Shown: piece by piece, positions 9,715 to 18,665 of the stretch | Layout of the letters: each line of letters opens with the position of its first letter | Numbering within the stretch: position 1 is the first letter of the stretch | Assembly (NCBI RefSeq): GCF_900460065.1 | Contig: NZ_UAVD01000026.1 | Span: 186,001 to 250,000 of the forward strand | Length of the DNA stretch: 64,000 nucleotides | From: Streptomyces griseus | Lineage (GTDB): Bacteria > Actinomycetota > Actinomycetes > Streptomycetales > Streptomycetaceae | Direction: 5' to 3' | Position numbers and translations under genes: made by a program | The notes under the pieces: model-generated | The model's input: the letters and a program-made list of their open reading frames with translations, nothing else | Told to the model about the DNA's origin: nothing | Databases searched by the model: none

Positions 9715-10461
9715 CTACTCACCGGGCTTGATCAGATACCCCGCGCCGCGCCGGGTGTGGATCATCGGCGTGCGCCCGGCGTCGATCTTCTTGCGCAGAT
9801 AGGAGATGTAGAGCTCGACGACGTTGGCCTGGCCGCCGAAGTCGTAGTTCCAGACCCGGTCGAGGATCTGCGCCTTGCTGAGCACCCGGCGCGGATTGCG
9901 CATCAGGAAGCGCAGCAGCTCGAACTCGGTGGCGGTGACGTGGATCGCGTCCCCGCCCCGGCTCACCTCGTGGCTGTCCTCGTCGAGCACCAGGTCCCCG
10001 ACGGTGAGCGTGGACTCGGCGCGGCCGGCGGCGACGGCCGAGCCCGAGCGGCGGATGAGCCCGCGCAGCCGGGCCACGACCTCCTCCAGGCTGAACGGCT
10101 TCGTCACATAGTCGTCGCCGCCCGCCGTGAGCCCGGCGATGCGGTCCTCCACGGCGTCCCGGGCGGTCAGGAAGAGGACCGGCACATCGTCGTACTCACG
10201 GCGCAGCCGGCCCAGCACGGACAGCCCGTCCATGTCCGGGAGCATCACGTCCAGGACCACGGCGTCCGGGCGGAAGTCCCGCGCGGCCCGGACCGCACCG
10301 GCCCCGTCACCGGCGCTGCGCACCTCCCACCCCTCGTACCGCAGGGCCATCGAGAGCAGCTCGGCGAGCGGAGCCTCGTCGTCCACGACCAGGACCCGCA
10401 CGGGGGTACGGTCCGGCCTGAGCAGTTCGGTACGCCCCTGGGGCGAGGTCGTCGTCGTCAT
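9715..10461 (-). CDS. OmpR-family response regulator
   Basis: A 248-residue DNA-binding regulator. The receiver domain has the acidic pair VVDDE (D27-D28), phospho-acceptor D71 in VVLDVMLPD, T99 and K121 in TKPF. The winged helix (about 150-245) carries RVWNYDFGGQANVVELYISYLRKKID. It is the first gene of the four-gene operon of regulator, kinase, GT2-GtrA and GT39. The open frame extends upstream to 10593, but ATG 10461 begins the conserved sequence. It likely autoregulates the operon from the 10462-10552 gap. Confidence 0.92.
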   Translation of the reverse strand: MTTTTSPQGRTELLRPDRTPVRVLVVDDEAPLAELLSMALRYEGWEVRSAGDGAGAVRAARDFRPDAVVLDVMLPDMDGLSVLGRLRREYDDVPVLFLTARDAVEDRIAGLTAGGDDYVTKPFSLEEVVARLRGLIRRSGSAVAAGRAESTLTVGDLVLDEDSHEVSRGGDAIHVTATEFELLRFLMRNPRRVLSKAQILDRVWNYDFGGQANVVELYISYLRKKIDAGRTPMIHTRRGAGYLIKPGE

Positions 10462-10552
10462 GGGCACCACTCTGTGAGGCACCCGTGAGAGAACCCTGAC
10501 CCGTTCCTGTGAATTTCCTGAGAAAGCGGCACGCGTGCGGACACGACAGGAC

Positions 10553-11437
10553 CTAGGAGCCGTCCGCGGGGAACAACGCGGCGGCGTTCCCATGGCAGAC
10601 CGCCCGCAACCACGCGTCCCCCAGCCCGAGCCGTTCCAGCGCCTCGAGCTGATGGACGTACGGGTAGGGGATGTTCGGGAAGTCGGTCCCGAGCAGCACG
10701 CGGTCCCCGAGGTCGGCGAGCCGCCCCCGCTCCGCCGCCGGGAAGGGGCTGAACCCCTCGCTGAAGTCGGTGAACGCCATCGTCGTGTCGAGCCGGACCT
10801 CCGGATACGCCGCCGCCAGCGCCAGGAACTCCGCGTACTCCGGCATCCCCATGTGCGCGACGACCAGCCGCAGCCGGGGGTGGCGCGCCAGCAGCCGGCC
10901 GATCGGCTCCGGCCCGGTGTGCGCGCCCGGCGCGGGCCCCGACCCGCAGTGCGTGACCACCGGGATCCCGGCCTCCGCGAGCAGCCCCCATGCCGGCTCC
11001 AGGAGCGGGTCGTTGGGGTCGTACGCGCCGACCTGGAGGTGCGCCTTGAAGACCCGCGCCCCCGCCTCGACGGCCTCCTTGACGTACACCTCGACGCCCT
11101 CCTCCGGGAAGAGGGTCGCGGTGTGCAGGCAGTCGGGCGTGCGGGCGGCGAAGCCGGCGGCCCAGCCGTTCAGCCAGCTCGCCATGCCCGGCTTGTGCGG
11201 GTAGACCATGGAGGTGAAGCGCCGCACCCCGAACGACCGCAGCAGCTCCAGCCGCCGCTCCTCCTCGTAGCGGTAGGTGATCGGCCACTCCAGGCCGGTG
11301 AGCGGTCCGGCGGCGTCGAAGTAGGCCCACACCTTGCGCAGGACCCGTTCCGGCATGAAATGGGTGTGCACATCGATGATTCCGGGCAGCCCGAGCCGTT
11401 CCCAGAACCGCACCACGTCATCGCTCTCCGGCCCCAC
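10553..11437 (-). CDS. Amidohydrolase-2 family metal-dependent hydrolase
   Basis: A 294-residue TIM-barrel enzyme of the ACMSD-like amidohydrolase-2 family. The metal-binding DVHTHF motif is at D22-H26. Later metal and catalytic candidates are VVTHCG, VAHMGMPEY and the closing GTDFPNIPY aspartate. The GTG at 11437 is chosen because GAGGGAG precedes it and the first conserved residues follow. The substrate cannot be inferred. It lies 23 bp after the DUF2797 gene on the same strand, so co-transcription is likely. Confidence 0.85.
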   Translation of the reverse strand: MGPESDDVVRFWERLGLPGIIDVHTHFMPERVLRKVWAYFDAAGPLTGLEWPITYRYEEERRLELLRSFGVRRFTSMVYPHKPGMASWLNGWAAGFAARTPDCLHTATLFPEEGVEVYVKEAVEAGARVFKAHLQVGAYDPNDPLLEPAWGLLAEAGIPVVTHCGSGPAPGAHTGPEPIGRLLARHPRLRLVVAHMGMPEYAEFLALAAAYPEVRLDTTMAFTDFSEGFSPFPAAERGRLADLGDRVLLGTDFPNIPYPYVHQLEALERLGLGDAWLRAVCHGNAAALFPADGS

Positions 11438-11460
11438 GGACGCGCTCCCTCGGTCGACGG

Positions 11461-12435
11461 TCAGAACAACCCACCCTGCACACCGCCGGAGCCGATGTCG
11501 ATGAGGGGGACACGTACACCACTCTCCGCCACGGCGGGCGCGGTCTCCGCGGCGCCGGTCCCTTCGGCCGCGGTCCCCTCGGCCGCATCCGCGGGGACGG
11601 CCTTCGCGGGAACGGCCTCTGCCGGGACGGCGGCGAGGTCCCACCCGGTGATCAGCCGCGTGTCCAGAACGACCACGCCCACGCCGTCCACCGCCAGGTG
11701 CAGATCGGGCCCCGCCGCCGCGACCAGCCGCCCCGCGACGACGCCCCCGTCCACCAGCTCCCGCACCGCCCGCACCGGAGCGGGGGCCCGGTCCAGCCCG
11801 AACAGGGCGACCTGATCGACGACTTCGAGGGGCAGCCGCTCCAACGACTCGGGCCAGCCGCGCCCTTCGAGCCGCTCCGCCCGCCCGTACAGCTCCGCCA
11901 CCTCGGCGGCCCGCTCCTCGCGCCCCGGAAGCCGCCCGCGCACGGCCCGCTTCCCGGCGTACGGGATCCGGTCGGGCACTCCGAGGGCCGCCCGGAGCAC
12001 CTCCTCGGTCCGCCGGGCCGCCATGAGGGGCCCGCGTCCCAGCCAGCTGAAGGCCACGGCCCCCTGTTCGCGCAGCCGGGCCGCCCCGCGCTCCTCACCG
12101 GTGATCCCGACCTTGACCATGCCGGGCCCGAACCACGCGAGGTAGACGCGGTACGTCCGGGGGTCGTCCGCCATCGTGTCGGCGGCCACCGAGTGCGCCC
12201 GGTCCAGCCGCGCGCACTCGGCGCACCGCCCACCGGTGGAACGCCCCGGCACCACCGCGCCCAGCGGGCACACGTTCCCCCGGGCGCCCTTGCAGTGCCG
12301 CTCCCCGAGGGCCCGGAAGCCGAGGCCGCCCCCGTACGCGAGCACGCTCACCCGCCGGTCGCCGCCCCTGCTCCACCCCAGCTCGGGCGCCTGCCCGGGC
12401 CACCGCACCCCGGCGCACCACCACCCACCGGACAC
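11461..12435 (-). CDS. DUF2797 family protein
   Basis: A 324-residue cytoplasmic protein matching the conserved actinobacterial DUF2797 family. Landmarks are a cysteine cluster around residues 48-75 (HCKGARGNVCPLG, then GRCAECARLD) that could bind zinc, and the central YRVYLAWFGPGMVKVGITG segment, which resembles a GIY-YIG-like strand pair. The C-terminal part has an Ala/Glu-rich low-complexity stretch before a conserved hydrophobic end. The function is not established. GTG at 12435 is the start; no strong alternative was seen. Confidence 0.8.
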   Translation of the reverse strand: MSGGWWCAGVRWPGQAPELGWSRGGDRRVSVLAYGGGLGFRALGERHCKGARGNVCPLGAVVPGRSTGGRCAECARLDRAHSVAADTMADDPRTYRVYLAWFGPGMVKVGITGEERGAARLREQGAVAFSWLGRGPLMAARRTEEVLRAALGVPDRIPYAGKRAVRGRLPGREERAAEVAELYGRAERLEGRGWPESLERLPLEVVDQVALFGLDRAPAPVRAVRELVDGGVVAGRLVAAAGPDLHLAVDGVGVVVLDTRLITGWDLAAVPAEAVPAKAVPADAAEGTAAEGTGAAETAPAVAESGVRVPLIDIGSGGVQGGLF

Positions 12436-12494
12436 CCGGACCCCGCTCTCTCCTCCACCGGCATCGGATCACCGGTCGCATCGGTCCGGCGATG

Positions 12495-13040
12495 CTACGC
12501 GTAGCCTCCGACACCCTCGATCCGCCGCCTCATCGCGGCCATCCGGCGCTCGAACCGCCGGTTGAGCCAGATGATCCAGCCCATGAACCCCACGCCGAAG
12601 CCGAGGCCCCACAGCCCGATCGGCACATTGCCCGCGGCGAACCAGAGGACCGGCATCCCGAGGAAAAGCAGCCCGAGGAAGGGCAGGGCCCACCACCGGT
12701 TGCGCCGCAGCTTCTCCTCCCGCCGCCGGATCAGCCGGACCATGGCCGCCTGTTCGGCCGGGTCGTCGGGCAGTTCGCCGTTCCTCGCGATGCGCCGCTC
12801 CAGCTCCGGCACCCGGGCCGCCTCGGTACCCACGGCACGCGCGTCCCGCCGCCGGCGCCACATCAGGATCGACGTCATCAGACCCGCGTACACGAACCCG
12901 CCGACGAGGATGCCCGGCCACCCCGACCACCCGTAGAAGGCCAGCTGGATGCCGACCCACACCACCAGCACCAGCAGCCCCATCGCCCACCACCGGTCCT
13001 GCCAACGATCTTCCCGCCCGTGCTGCTCCTTCGATCTCAT
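12495..13040 (-). CDS. Four-TM integral membrane protein, function unknown
   Basis: A 181-residue protein with hydrophobic segments at about 20-36, 43-60, 118-135 and 140-157. A basic coiled segment with repeated RRR/RRRE runs separates the two pairs. The N- and C-termini are strongly basic, so both probably face the cytoplasm. It shows no recognisable catalytic motif. It lies divergent from the sigma factor gene. Confidence 0.75.
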   Translation of the reverse strand: MRSKEQHGREDRWQDRWWAMGLLVLVVWVGIQLAFYGWSGWPGILVGGFVYAGLMTSILMWRRRRDARAVGTEAARVPELERRIARNGELPDDPAEQAAMVRLIRRREEKLRRNRWWALPFLGLLFLGMPVLWFAAGNVPIGLWGLGFGVGFMGWIIWLNRRFERRMAAMRRRIEGVGGYA

Positions 13041-13109
13041 CGTCGACCTCCGAGAGGAACGCGTCCGTCACGCCCCGTACCACGTCGGCTACCCCGCCAT
13101 CGGCCCTCC

Positions 13110-13138
13110 GAACGACCGCCGCGGCGGGCCGTTATGAT
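13110..13138 (+). promoter_or_regulatory. Putative promoter for leaderless sigJ-like transcript
   Basis: TATGAT (13133-13138) is a near-consensus -10 element ending 7 nt before the ATG at 13146, which would make the mRNA leaderless. Alternatively GAAC (13110-13113), 17 nt, then GTT (13131-13133) reads as an ECF-type promoter. No Shine-Dalgarno sequence precedes the ATG, which fits leaderless translation. Confidence 0.4.
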
Positions 13139-13145
13139 CCGGCCC

Positions 13146-14090
13146 ATGGCGCTGACCGGGGACCAGGTGGATCTGTTCGAGGCTTCCATGCCCCGGCTGA
13201 AGGCCATCGCCTACCGCCTCCTCGGCTCCGCGAGCGATGCCGAGGACGCCGTCCAGGACACCTTTCTGCGCTGGCAGTCCGCCGACGCCGACCGCGTCGA
13301 GGTCCCCGAGGCCTGGCTGACGAAGGTCCTCACCAACCTCTGCCTCAACCAGCTCACCTCGGCGCGCGCCCGGCGCGAGACCTATGTGGGCCAGTGGCTG
13401 CCCGAACCGCTGCTCGCCGGGGACCCGATGCTCGGCCCCGCCGACACCGTCGAGCAGCGCGAATCGGTCTCGTACGCGGTCCTCGCCCTCATGGAACGCC
13501 TCTCCCCCAACGAGCGGGTGGCGTACGTGCTGCGGGAGGCGTTCGCGTATCCGCACGGGAGGATCGCCGAGATCCTCGACACCACGGAGTCCGCGAGCCA
13601 GCAGCTGTACCACCGCGCCAAGAAGCACATCGCGGACGGCCGGACCCGGACCGAGATCGACGAGGCCGCCGCCCGGCGGATCGTCGAGGAGTTCCTCACG
13701 GCCGCCACCAGTGGCCGGACCGAACCGCTCGTCCGGTTGCTCACCGCGGACGCGGTCGCGATCGGCGACGGCGGCGGGAAGGTGCCGGCCCGCGCCAAGC
13801 CGTTCGAGGGCGCGGCGGCCGTCGCGACGTTCATGCGGAGCCTGTTCACCCCCAACCAGGCCGCCCGCAGACTCCTCGGCGGCACGGCGGAGGTCCACGT
13901 CTCGTACGCCAACGGGCTGCCCGCACTCGTGATCACCGTCGACGGCCGGGTCATCGGCGTCATGTGCCTGGAGATCACGGCGGACGGCATCGCCGCGTTC
14001 CGCAACCAGGCCAACCCCGACAAGCTCGACCGCGCGACGCGTCAGTGGGCGGCGACCGACCACGGAGAACCGACCCTCCGCATCCACTGA
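13146..14090 (+). CDS. sigJ: SigJ-like ECF41-group RNA polymerase sigma factor
   Basis: A 314-residue sigma factor. Region 2 (about 8-75) has RLLGSASDAEDAVQDTFLRW and region 4 (about 110-165) has LSPNERVAYVLREAF followed by its HTH. The extra C-terminal domain (about 180-300, SnoaL-like) characterises ECF41 factors, in which it acts as a fused anti-sigma-like regulator. ECF41 genes usually sit beside an oxidoreductase, epimerase or decarboxylase gene. Here a flavin oxidoreductase follows 92 bp downstream and is the probable target. An in-frame ATG at 13134 is an alternative start. Confidence 0.88.
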   Translation: MALTGDQVDLFEASMPRLKAIAYRLLGSASDAEDAVQDTFLRWQSADADRVEVPEAWLTKVLTNLCLNQLTSARARRETYVGQWLPEPLLAGDPMLGPADTVEQRESVSYAVLALMERLSPNERVAYVLREAFAYPHGRIAEILDTTESASQQLYHRAKKHIADGRTRTEIDEAAARRIVEEFLTAATSGRTEPLVRLLTADAVAIGDGGGKVPARAKPFEGAAAVATFMRSLFTPNQAARRLLGGTAEVHVSYANGLPALVITVDGRVIGVMCLEITADGIAAFRNQANPDKLDRATRQWAATDHGEPTLRIH

Positions 14091-14094
14091 GCCA

Positions 14095-14110
14095 TGTGAC
14101 GCACGTCACA
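14095..14110. promoter_or_regulatory. Crp-like palindrome upstream of oxidoreductase
   Basis: A perfect 6-4-6 palindrome, TGTGACGCACGTCACA. It fits TGTGA-N6-TCACA and the Streptomyces Crp pattern GTG-N6-GNCAC. The right half also resembles the TGTCACA -35 element recognised by ECF41 sigma factors, so either protein could act here. It lies between the SigJ stop and the oxidoreductase start. Confidence 0.45.
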
Positions 14111-14182
14111 GCTTCCACCTGTCAGGAATCGCCGGGCTGCCCTGTTCAAGGGGCGAAACCGCGCGAGACAGGAGCGAAGGAC

Positions 14183-15391
14183 ATGCAGCAGAACATCCAG
14201 CGGCACCGCGTCGTCGTCATCGGAGCGGGCTACACCGGAGCGAGCGCCGCCGGCCGCCTCGCCCGGCGACTGCGAAGCGAGGACGTCTCCATCACCCTCG
14301 TCAACGCCGAACCGGACTTCGTCGAGCGCGTCCGGATGCACCAGCTCGCGGTGGGCCAGGACCTCCGCCCCCGCCCCTTCCACCGGATGTTCGCCGGCAC
14401 GGGCGTCCGGCTGAAGCTCGCGAAGGTCACCGGGATCGACGTCGACCGCGGAACGGTCTCGGTCACCGACGCGAACGGCGCCGGGCAGCCGGAGGACCTG
14501 GAGTACGACACCCTCGTGTACGCCCTCGGCAGCGCCTGGAACACCCGGGGCGTCCCCGGCGCCACGGAGCACGCCCACGAGATCGCCGGCCGCGAGGGAG
14601 CCCTGCGCCTGCGCGACCGGCTGGCCGCCCTCGCGCCCGGCAGCCCCGTGACCGTCGTCGGCGGCGGGCTCACCGGCGTGGAGGCCGCGACGGAACTGGC
14701 CGAGGCCCGCCCGGACCTCGACGTCTCCCTGGTGGCCCGGGGCGGCCTGGGCGACTGGCTCTCCCCCAAGGGCGCGCGGCACCTGCGGAAGGTCTTCGGC
14801 GACCTGCGGATCACCGCCCACGAACACACCGCCGTCACCGCCGTGGAGGCCGACCGCGTCATCACCGCCGCGGGCGACATCCCGGCCGCGGTCACCGTCT
14901 GGACGACGGGCTTCGCGGTCCACCCCATCGCCCGGGCCACGGCCCTGGAGACCACCGACGACGGCCGGATCCCGGTCGACGGCACGATGCGCTCGACCTC
15001 GCACCAGGACGTGTACGCCATCGGCGACGCGGCCCTGGTCGCGGGCCCCGGCGGCAAACCGCTGCGCATGTCGTGCGCCTCGGGCGTCCCCACCGCCTGG
15101 CAGGCCGCCGACGCCATCGCGGCCCGCCTCACCGGCGGCAAGCTCCCGACCACCGCGCCCCGCTACTTCAACCAGTGCGTCTCGCTGGGCCGCAAGGAGG
15201 GCCTGATCCAGTACGTCACGGCCGACGACCGAGCCGTCAGCGCCGCCCTGACCGGCCGGGTGGCCGCGCTCTACAAGGAACTGGTCTGCAAGGGAGCGGC
15301 CTGGGGCGTCGCCAACCCCACCATGGGCCTGCCGACCCGCCGCCGCCGCGTCACCGCGCAACGGGCCGGGGCCACCGCTCCAGCCGCCTGA
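14183..15391 (+). CDS. FAD-dependent pyridine-nucleotide oxidoreductase (NDH-2-like)
   Basis: A 402-residue two-dinucleotide-binding flavoprotein. The N-terminal FAD site is VVVIGAGYTGASAAG, the NAD(P)H site VTVVGGGLTGVEAATE (about 155-170), and the second FAD motif DVYAIGDAALV. It most resembles single-subunit NADH dehydrogenases and nitrite-reductase-like flavoproteins but lacks an obvious membrane-anchoring C-terminus. ATG 14183 has GAAGG spaced correctly. As the neighbour of an ECF41 sigma factor it probably belongs to that regulon. Confidence 0.88.
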   Translation: MQQNIQRHRVVVIGAGYTGASAAGRLARRLRSEDVSITLVNAEPDFVERVRMHQLAVGQDLRPRPFHRMFAGTGVRLKLAKVTGIDVDRGTVSVTDANGAGQPEDLEYDTLVYALGSAWNTRGVPGATEHAHEIAGREGALRLRDRLAALAPGSPVTVVGGGLTGVEAATELAEARPDLDVSLVARGGLGDWLSPKGARHLRKVFGDLRITAHEHTAVTAVEADRVITAAGDIPAAVTVWTTGFAVHPIARATALETTDDGRIPVDGTMRSTSHQDVYAIGDAALVAGPGGKPLRMSCASGVPTAWQAADAIAARLTGGKLPTTAPRYFNQCVSLGRKEGLIQYVTADDRAVSAALTGRVAALYKELVCKGAAWGVANPTMGLPTRRRRVTAQRAGATAPAA

Positions 15392-15620
15392 GGTTCCGTC
15401 CCGGGACCGCCCTGAGCCGCTCCACGCCCTCGGGGCCCTGGGCGCCCCTCCGGCAGACCACCAGCGCGCCGAACAGCACGGGCGCCGACAGACCGACGAC
15501 CACCCCGAAGACCGCCGGAGCACCGACGGACGCCACCGGCACCGCGAACGCCTGGAAGGGCCCCACCCCGGTCCGCAACGCCCAGGCACGCAGGGCCTCT
15601 TCGAATTCGTCGGCGGTCAC
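15351..15620 (-). CDS. Small two-TM membrane protein, function unknown
   Basis: An 89-residue frame beginning VTADEFEEALRAWALRTGVG, followed by two hydrophobic segments (about 22-38 and 40-56) and a basic tail. The helical acidic start followed by membrane segments looks coding. However, the last 41 bp overlap the end of the convergent oxidoreductase gene. The GTG start has only a distant GGAG. Confidence 0.45.
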   Translation of the reverse strand: MTADEFEEALRAWALRTGVGPFQAFAVPVASVGAPAVFGVVVGLSAPVLFGALVVCRRGAQGPEGVERLRAVPGRNLRRLERWPRPVAR

Positions 15621-15785
15621 CTGTAGTCGAACTCCACGCCGTCCCCGCCCTTGGCCGCCATGGCCGGGATCCCGGCGAGGGACGGCGAACGCCCACGCCG
15701 CCACCCACACACGCTGAAGGGGCCGGAACACCGAGCGAGAACGCGAAAAGCCCCTGCGTGTGCAAGGGGCGGTTGACGTGGTCGA

Positions 15786-15804
15786 GGTACCGCGACTGCT
15801 GTAC
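15786..15804. repeat. Integrase-arm-like motif outside the elements
   Basis: GGTACCGCGACTGCTGTAC differs only by one inserted A from part of the left arm site of element A (22014-22031). No complete att site or integrase is near it, so it may mark the end of an older, deleted element. Confidence 0.3.
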
Positions 15805-15814
15805 TGCTGCCGCG

Positions 15815-16033
15815 CTACCGCGCCGACTTGGCGACCCTCCCGTTCCGGCGGCCCATCCCGCGGTAGATCACCCAGAGGCTGACCAGCACGAGCACCGCTC
15901 CACCGACGGGCCAACCCAGGGAGCCCCCATCGCGGTACTCCAGAACGCCGGTCGCAAGAATAAGGACCGAAACGGACAGACCCACCCAGTCGAGGGCCCT
16001 GTCGAATCTCTCGAACACCGAAGGCTGATTCAC
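15815..16033 (-). CDS. Small two-TM membrane protein, function unknown
   Basis: A 72-residue protein starting VNQPSVFERFDRALDWVGL, with TM segments at about 15-33 and 42-60 and a basic tail (GMGRRNGRVAKSAR). The GTG at 16033 has AGGA about 10 nt upstream; the open frame extends to 16084. The pattern of an amphipathic head followed by two membrane helices is convincing for a real protein, but no family is recognised. Confidence 0.55.
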   Translation of the reverse strand: MNQPSVFERFDRALDWVGLSVSVLILATGVLEYRDGGSLGWPVGGAVLVLVSLWVIYRGMGRRNGRVAKSAR

Positions 16034-16809
16034 AGCTCGATCCTGGCCGACGCCCGCGCCCTCCACCAGCCCCGAGCCCACCACGTGTCCGGAGGTTCAT
16101 CCCCCGTTCACGCCCCGTCCTCGCCCGAACGGCGAAGGCCCCACGACAGCAGCGACACGACCGCCCACGAGCCGCGGCCGACCCCCCATCCAGTTTCGCC
16201 GATTCCCTACGCGCCTCTCGACCTGCTGTCAAACTGGAGCCACAGGTCCCGTGGGTAAGGCTTCGCCATTCCAGCGAGCGTGGCCTCGGGGCAGAACTGG
16301 GGGGCCAGGCCGTGTCATATCCTGTCGAGCGTCCAAAAGGTAAGGCTCACACCCCGCCGTCCCGCGATATACGGAAGGGCGCCTCCTACTGCCAGAAGTG
16401 CGGATTGCGGCTGCCCAGGGACATGCGGGACAGAGTCGGGCCGTGCCCCTGCGTGGACACGAAGTAGACGACCGTCATGGCAGCGATGCCATCGTGAGTT
16501 CACATCCCACACCCATCGCAGGTGACCGCCGCTGAACAGGCCTTCTTGGTCGGTGGCGTTCTGCTAGATGAGGTGGAGAAACCTGTAACAACCGGCCCAG
16601 CACACATCCGCTCCGGCCCGTCCAACAGCCGACGAAGCCCAGGCTCATTCACCGGAAGACATGAGCATGGTGCTTCTCGTGGGGCATCCCTGACGTGCCC
16701 TGTCGCACCCCTGCCCTGTATGCGTCAATGTGACGCGAACTTCTCCGATGCACAGTTGATACGCCAGCAGCTCTGCGATGCTGAAGCCCGATCGAGAGGG
16801 GCGGCAGGG
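16034..16809. other. Gene-poor accessory stretch
   Basis: No coding region is supported here. The open frames have poor codon structure and no starts with ribosome sites. The stretch contains the tRNA-Ser-like relic at 16471-16522 and the upstream region of the NUDIX gene. Confidence 0.5.
16471..16522 (+). pseudogene. Decayed 3' half of tRNA-Ser(TGA), probable old att site
   Basis: The 52 nt match the 3' half and immediate downstream flank of the intact tRNA-Ser(TGA) at 57646-57732 with about six mismatches. The match runs from the anticodon stem (ACCGTC) through the TGGCAGCGATG variable arm to CCCACACCC and the flanking GCAGG. The 5' half is absent. Such half-tRNA copies are left by integrases that use tRNA 3' ends. 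Confidence 0.6.
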
Positions 16810-17343
16810 ATGCAGTGGAAGATCCACGGGGAACGTCCGATCTACGAGAACAACTGGGTGAACCTGTGGCTCACCGACGTCGAGACCCCGGACGGGAACC
16901 GCTGGGAGCACCACGTCGTCAAGCTCCGCCACCTGGCCGTGGCCGCCGTCGTCAACGAGCGCCGCGAGATTCTGATGATGTGGCGACACCGCTTCATCAC
17001 GAACGCCTGGGCGTGGGAACTCCCCATGGGCCTGGTCGAGGAGGGCGAGACGCCCGCAGAAGCGGCGGCCCGTGAGGTGCTGGAGGAGACCGGCTGGCGG
17101 CCCGGCCCGATCGCGCCGCTGATCTACGCCGAGCCGGCGAATGGCATCACCGACTCCCAGCACCACATCTTCCGGGCCGACGGGGCGACATACGAGGGGC
17201 CACCGACCGAGAAGAACGAGTCGGACCGGATCGAGTGGATCCCGCTGACCGACGTACGGGGCATGATCGACCGTCGCGAGACCGTCAGCAGTGGCTCTCT
17301 GGTCGGACTGCTCTACGTCCTCATGGACGAGGCGATCCGCTGA
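16810..17343 (+). CDS. NUDIX hydrolase
   Basis: A 177-residue protein with a complete Nudix box: GLVEEGE, then TPAEAAA, then REVLEETGW (GX5EX7REUXEEXGU). It therefore hydrolyses a nucleoside diphosphate linked to another moiety; overall it resembles ADP-ribose pyrophosphatases. The ATG at 16810 begins the conserved MQWKIHGERPIYENNWV segment and follows an AGGGGCGGCAGGG purine run. The open frame continues upstream to 16522 without family similarity. Its 3' end abuts the XRE remnant. Confidence 0.85.
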   Translation: MQWKIHGERPIYENNWVNLWLTDVETPDGNRWEHHVVKLRHLAVAAVVNERREILMMWRHRFITNAWAWELPMGLVEEGETPAEAAAREVLEETGWRPGPIAPLIYAEPANGITDSQHHIFRADGATYEGPPTEKNESDRIEWIPLTDVRGMIDRRETVSSGSLVGLLYVLMDEAIR

Positions 17344-17527
17344 GGACCTGGCCCACCGGGCTGGGGTCTCCCGAGACACGGTCCAGCGGATCGAGCACGC
17401 CACGAACAACCCTCGGCTCACTGGCCTGCTCCTGGTAGCCCGCGCGCTGGAGACAGAGCCGGCCGACCTCCTTGAGGAGCGATCCACAGACCCGGGCTCC
17501 AAACCGCCCGCAAACGACAGCAGATAG
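17339..17527 (+). pseudogene. N-terminally truncated XRE helix-turn-helix regulator
   Basis: The frame encodes AEDLAHRAGVSRDTVQRIEH, then TNNPRLTGLLLVARALETEP and a short tail. This is the second half of a Cro/C1-type HTH. The first helices that should precede EDLAHRAG are missing, because the frame runs into the last codons of the NUDIX gene in another phase. The only in-frame start is a GTG at 17291 inside the NUDIX gene. It is probably a deletion relic. Confidence 0.6.
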
Positions 17528-17564
17528 CGGCCCCCGCGCTCGAGAGGCGGGGGCCTGCCTGTAC

Positions 17565-18665
17565 CTAAGCCCTGCTGGGCTGGACGACCAGGTTCGGACT
17601 GCGCACCCAAACCTGGTGGCCTCGGGGCGTCACGGTCAGACCGAACTCGCTGGCGTCAGGCCTGCCGGCCTCCTCGTACTCCCGCCAGGCCTGCTCGATC
17701 TCCTCCCACAGGAACCCGGGCCCGTACTGCAGGACGTCCTCGCCGGTCCCGGCCATGACGCCCGCTCCGTCCGCGCTGCTGACCCAGACCCGGGCGCCGT
17801 CGGCGGTGTCGTGGCCCGATACCCGGACGCCGGGCAGTCGCGCCCCCGCGTACAGGGCGAACCCGAGGTCGAGAATCCGCGCGGGATCCAGGCCCGCGGC
17901 ACGGGGCCGGCCATTGCCCTCGATCTCGTGGAGGACCGGGCGGTGCGCACGCATCGGCATGTACATCGCCGACCCGCAGAACGGACCGACCGCGGTCCCG
18001 TCCTCCTGGACGTGAAGTCGGACCAGAGCGCCCGACCAGAAGTCCCGAGCCACCGGGGCCACGAGGATCCCACCGGGCCGGAGCTGCCGGAGCAGCGTGT
18101 ACGGGACGTACCGCAGCGCGCACGTGGCGATCAGCCGGTCGACGGGGCCCATTCCGGGGATCTGCTCGGCCCCGTCGCCGACGTGGAGGTGGGGCCGGTA
18201 CCCGGCCCCAGCGATGGCGTCCGCGGCCTGCTGCGCCAGCCCGGGGTCCACCTCAACGCTGTAGACCTGCTCCTCGCCGAGCCGCTCGCTGAGCAGCGCG
18301 GCGACGTACCCGGTGCCGGTGCCGATCTCGAGGACTCGGTGACCGTCCTCGACGCTGAGGAGCCCAAGCATCCGGGCCACCATCGAAGGCTGCGAGTTCG
18401 ACGACGTCGCGATGCCGGGCCCGTCCTCGGCGCCGTCGTCGAGCTGGGTGACCACCGGCTCGTCGCTGTTCACCCGGGCCAGCCAGTCGGCCCTCCCCAC
18501 CACCGGCTCGCACCGGTCGGGCAACTGCCGCCAGATGTCCGGCCCGATGAACTGGGAGCGCGGCACGGCCTCCCAGACCTACCGCCAGCGGGCATCGAGT
18601 AACCCCCGGTCGGCGAGGTCCTGGACGAGGGCCGGGTACGTGCCAGTCTCCCGCACGGTGCTCAC
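17565..18665 (-). pseudogene. PCMT-like SAM methyltransferase interrupted by an amber codon
   Basis: The frame from GTG 18665 encodes VSTVRETGTYPALVQDLADR, GLLDARWR, then TAG at codon 29, then VWEAVPRSQFIGPDIW and a full Rossmann methyltransferase. The SAM motif is VLEIGTGTGYVAALL, preceded by the TSSNSQPSMVARML segment of protein-isoaspartate-methyltransferase-like enzymes. Translation could restart at GTG 18566 to give 333 residues lacking the head. Codon 22 is a TTA, the rare Streptomyces leucine codon read by bldA tRNA. The GTG overlaps the stop of the upstream micro-ORF. It may be a truncated but active enzyme or a young pseudogene. Confidence 0.65.

Noticed and set aside
14104..14130. 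Complete ECF41 promoter TGTCACA-N16-CGTC
   Set aside because: The -35 half is close, but no CGTC occurs at the required distance.
16315..16525. Small ORFs on both strands at 16.3-16.5 kb
   Set aside because: No ribosome site or similarity; the sequence is better explained by the tRNA-Ser relic.
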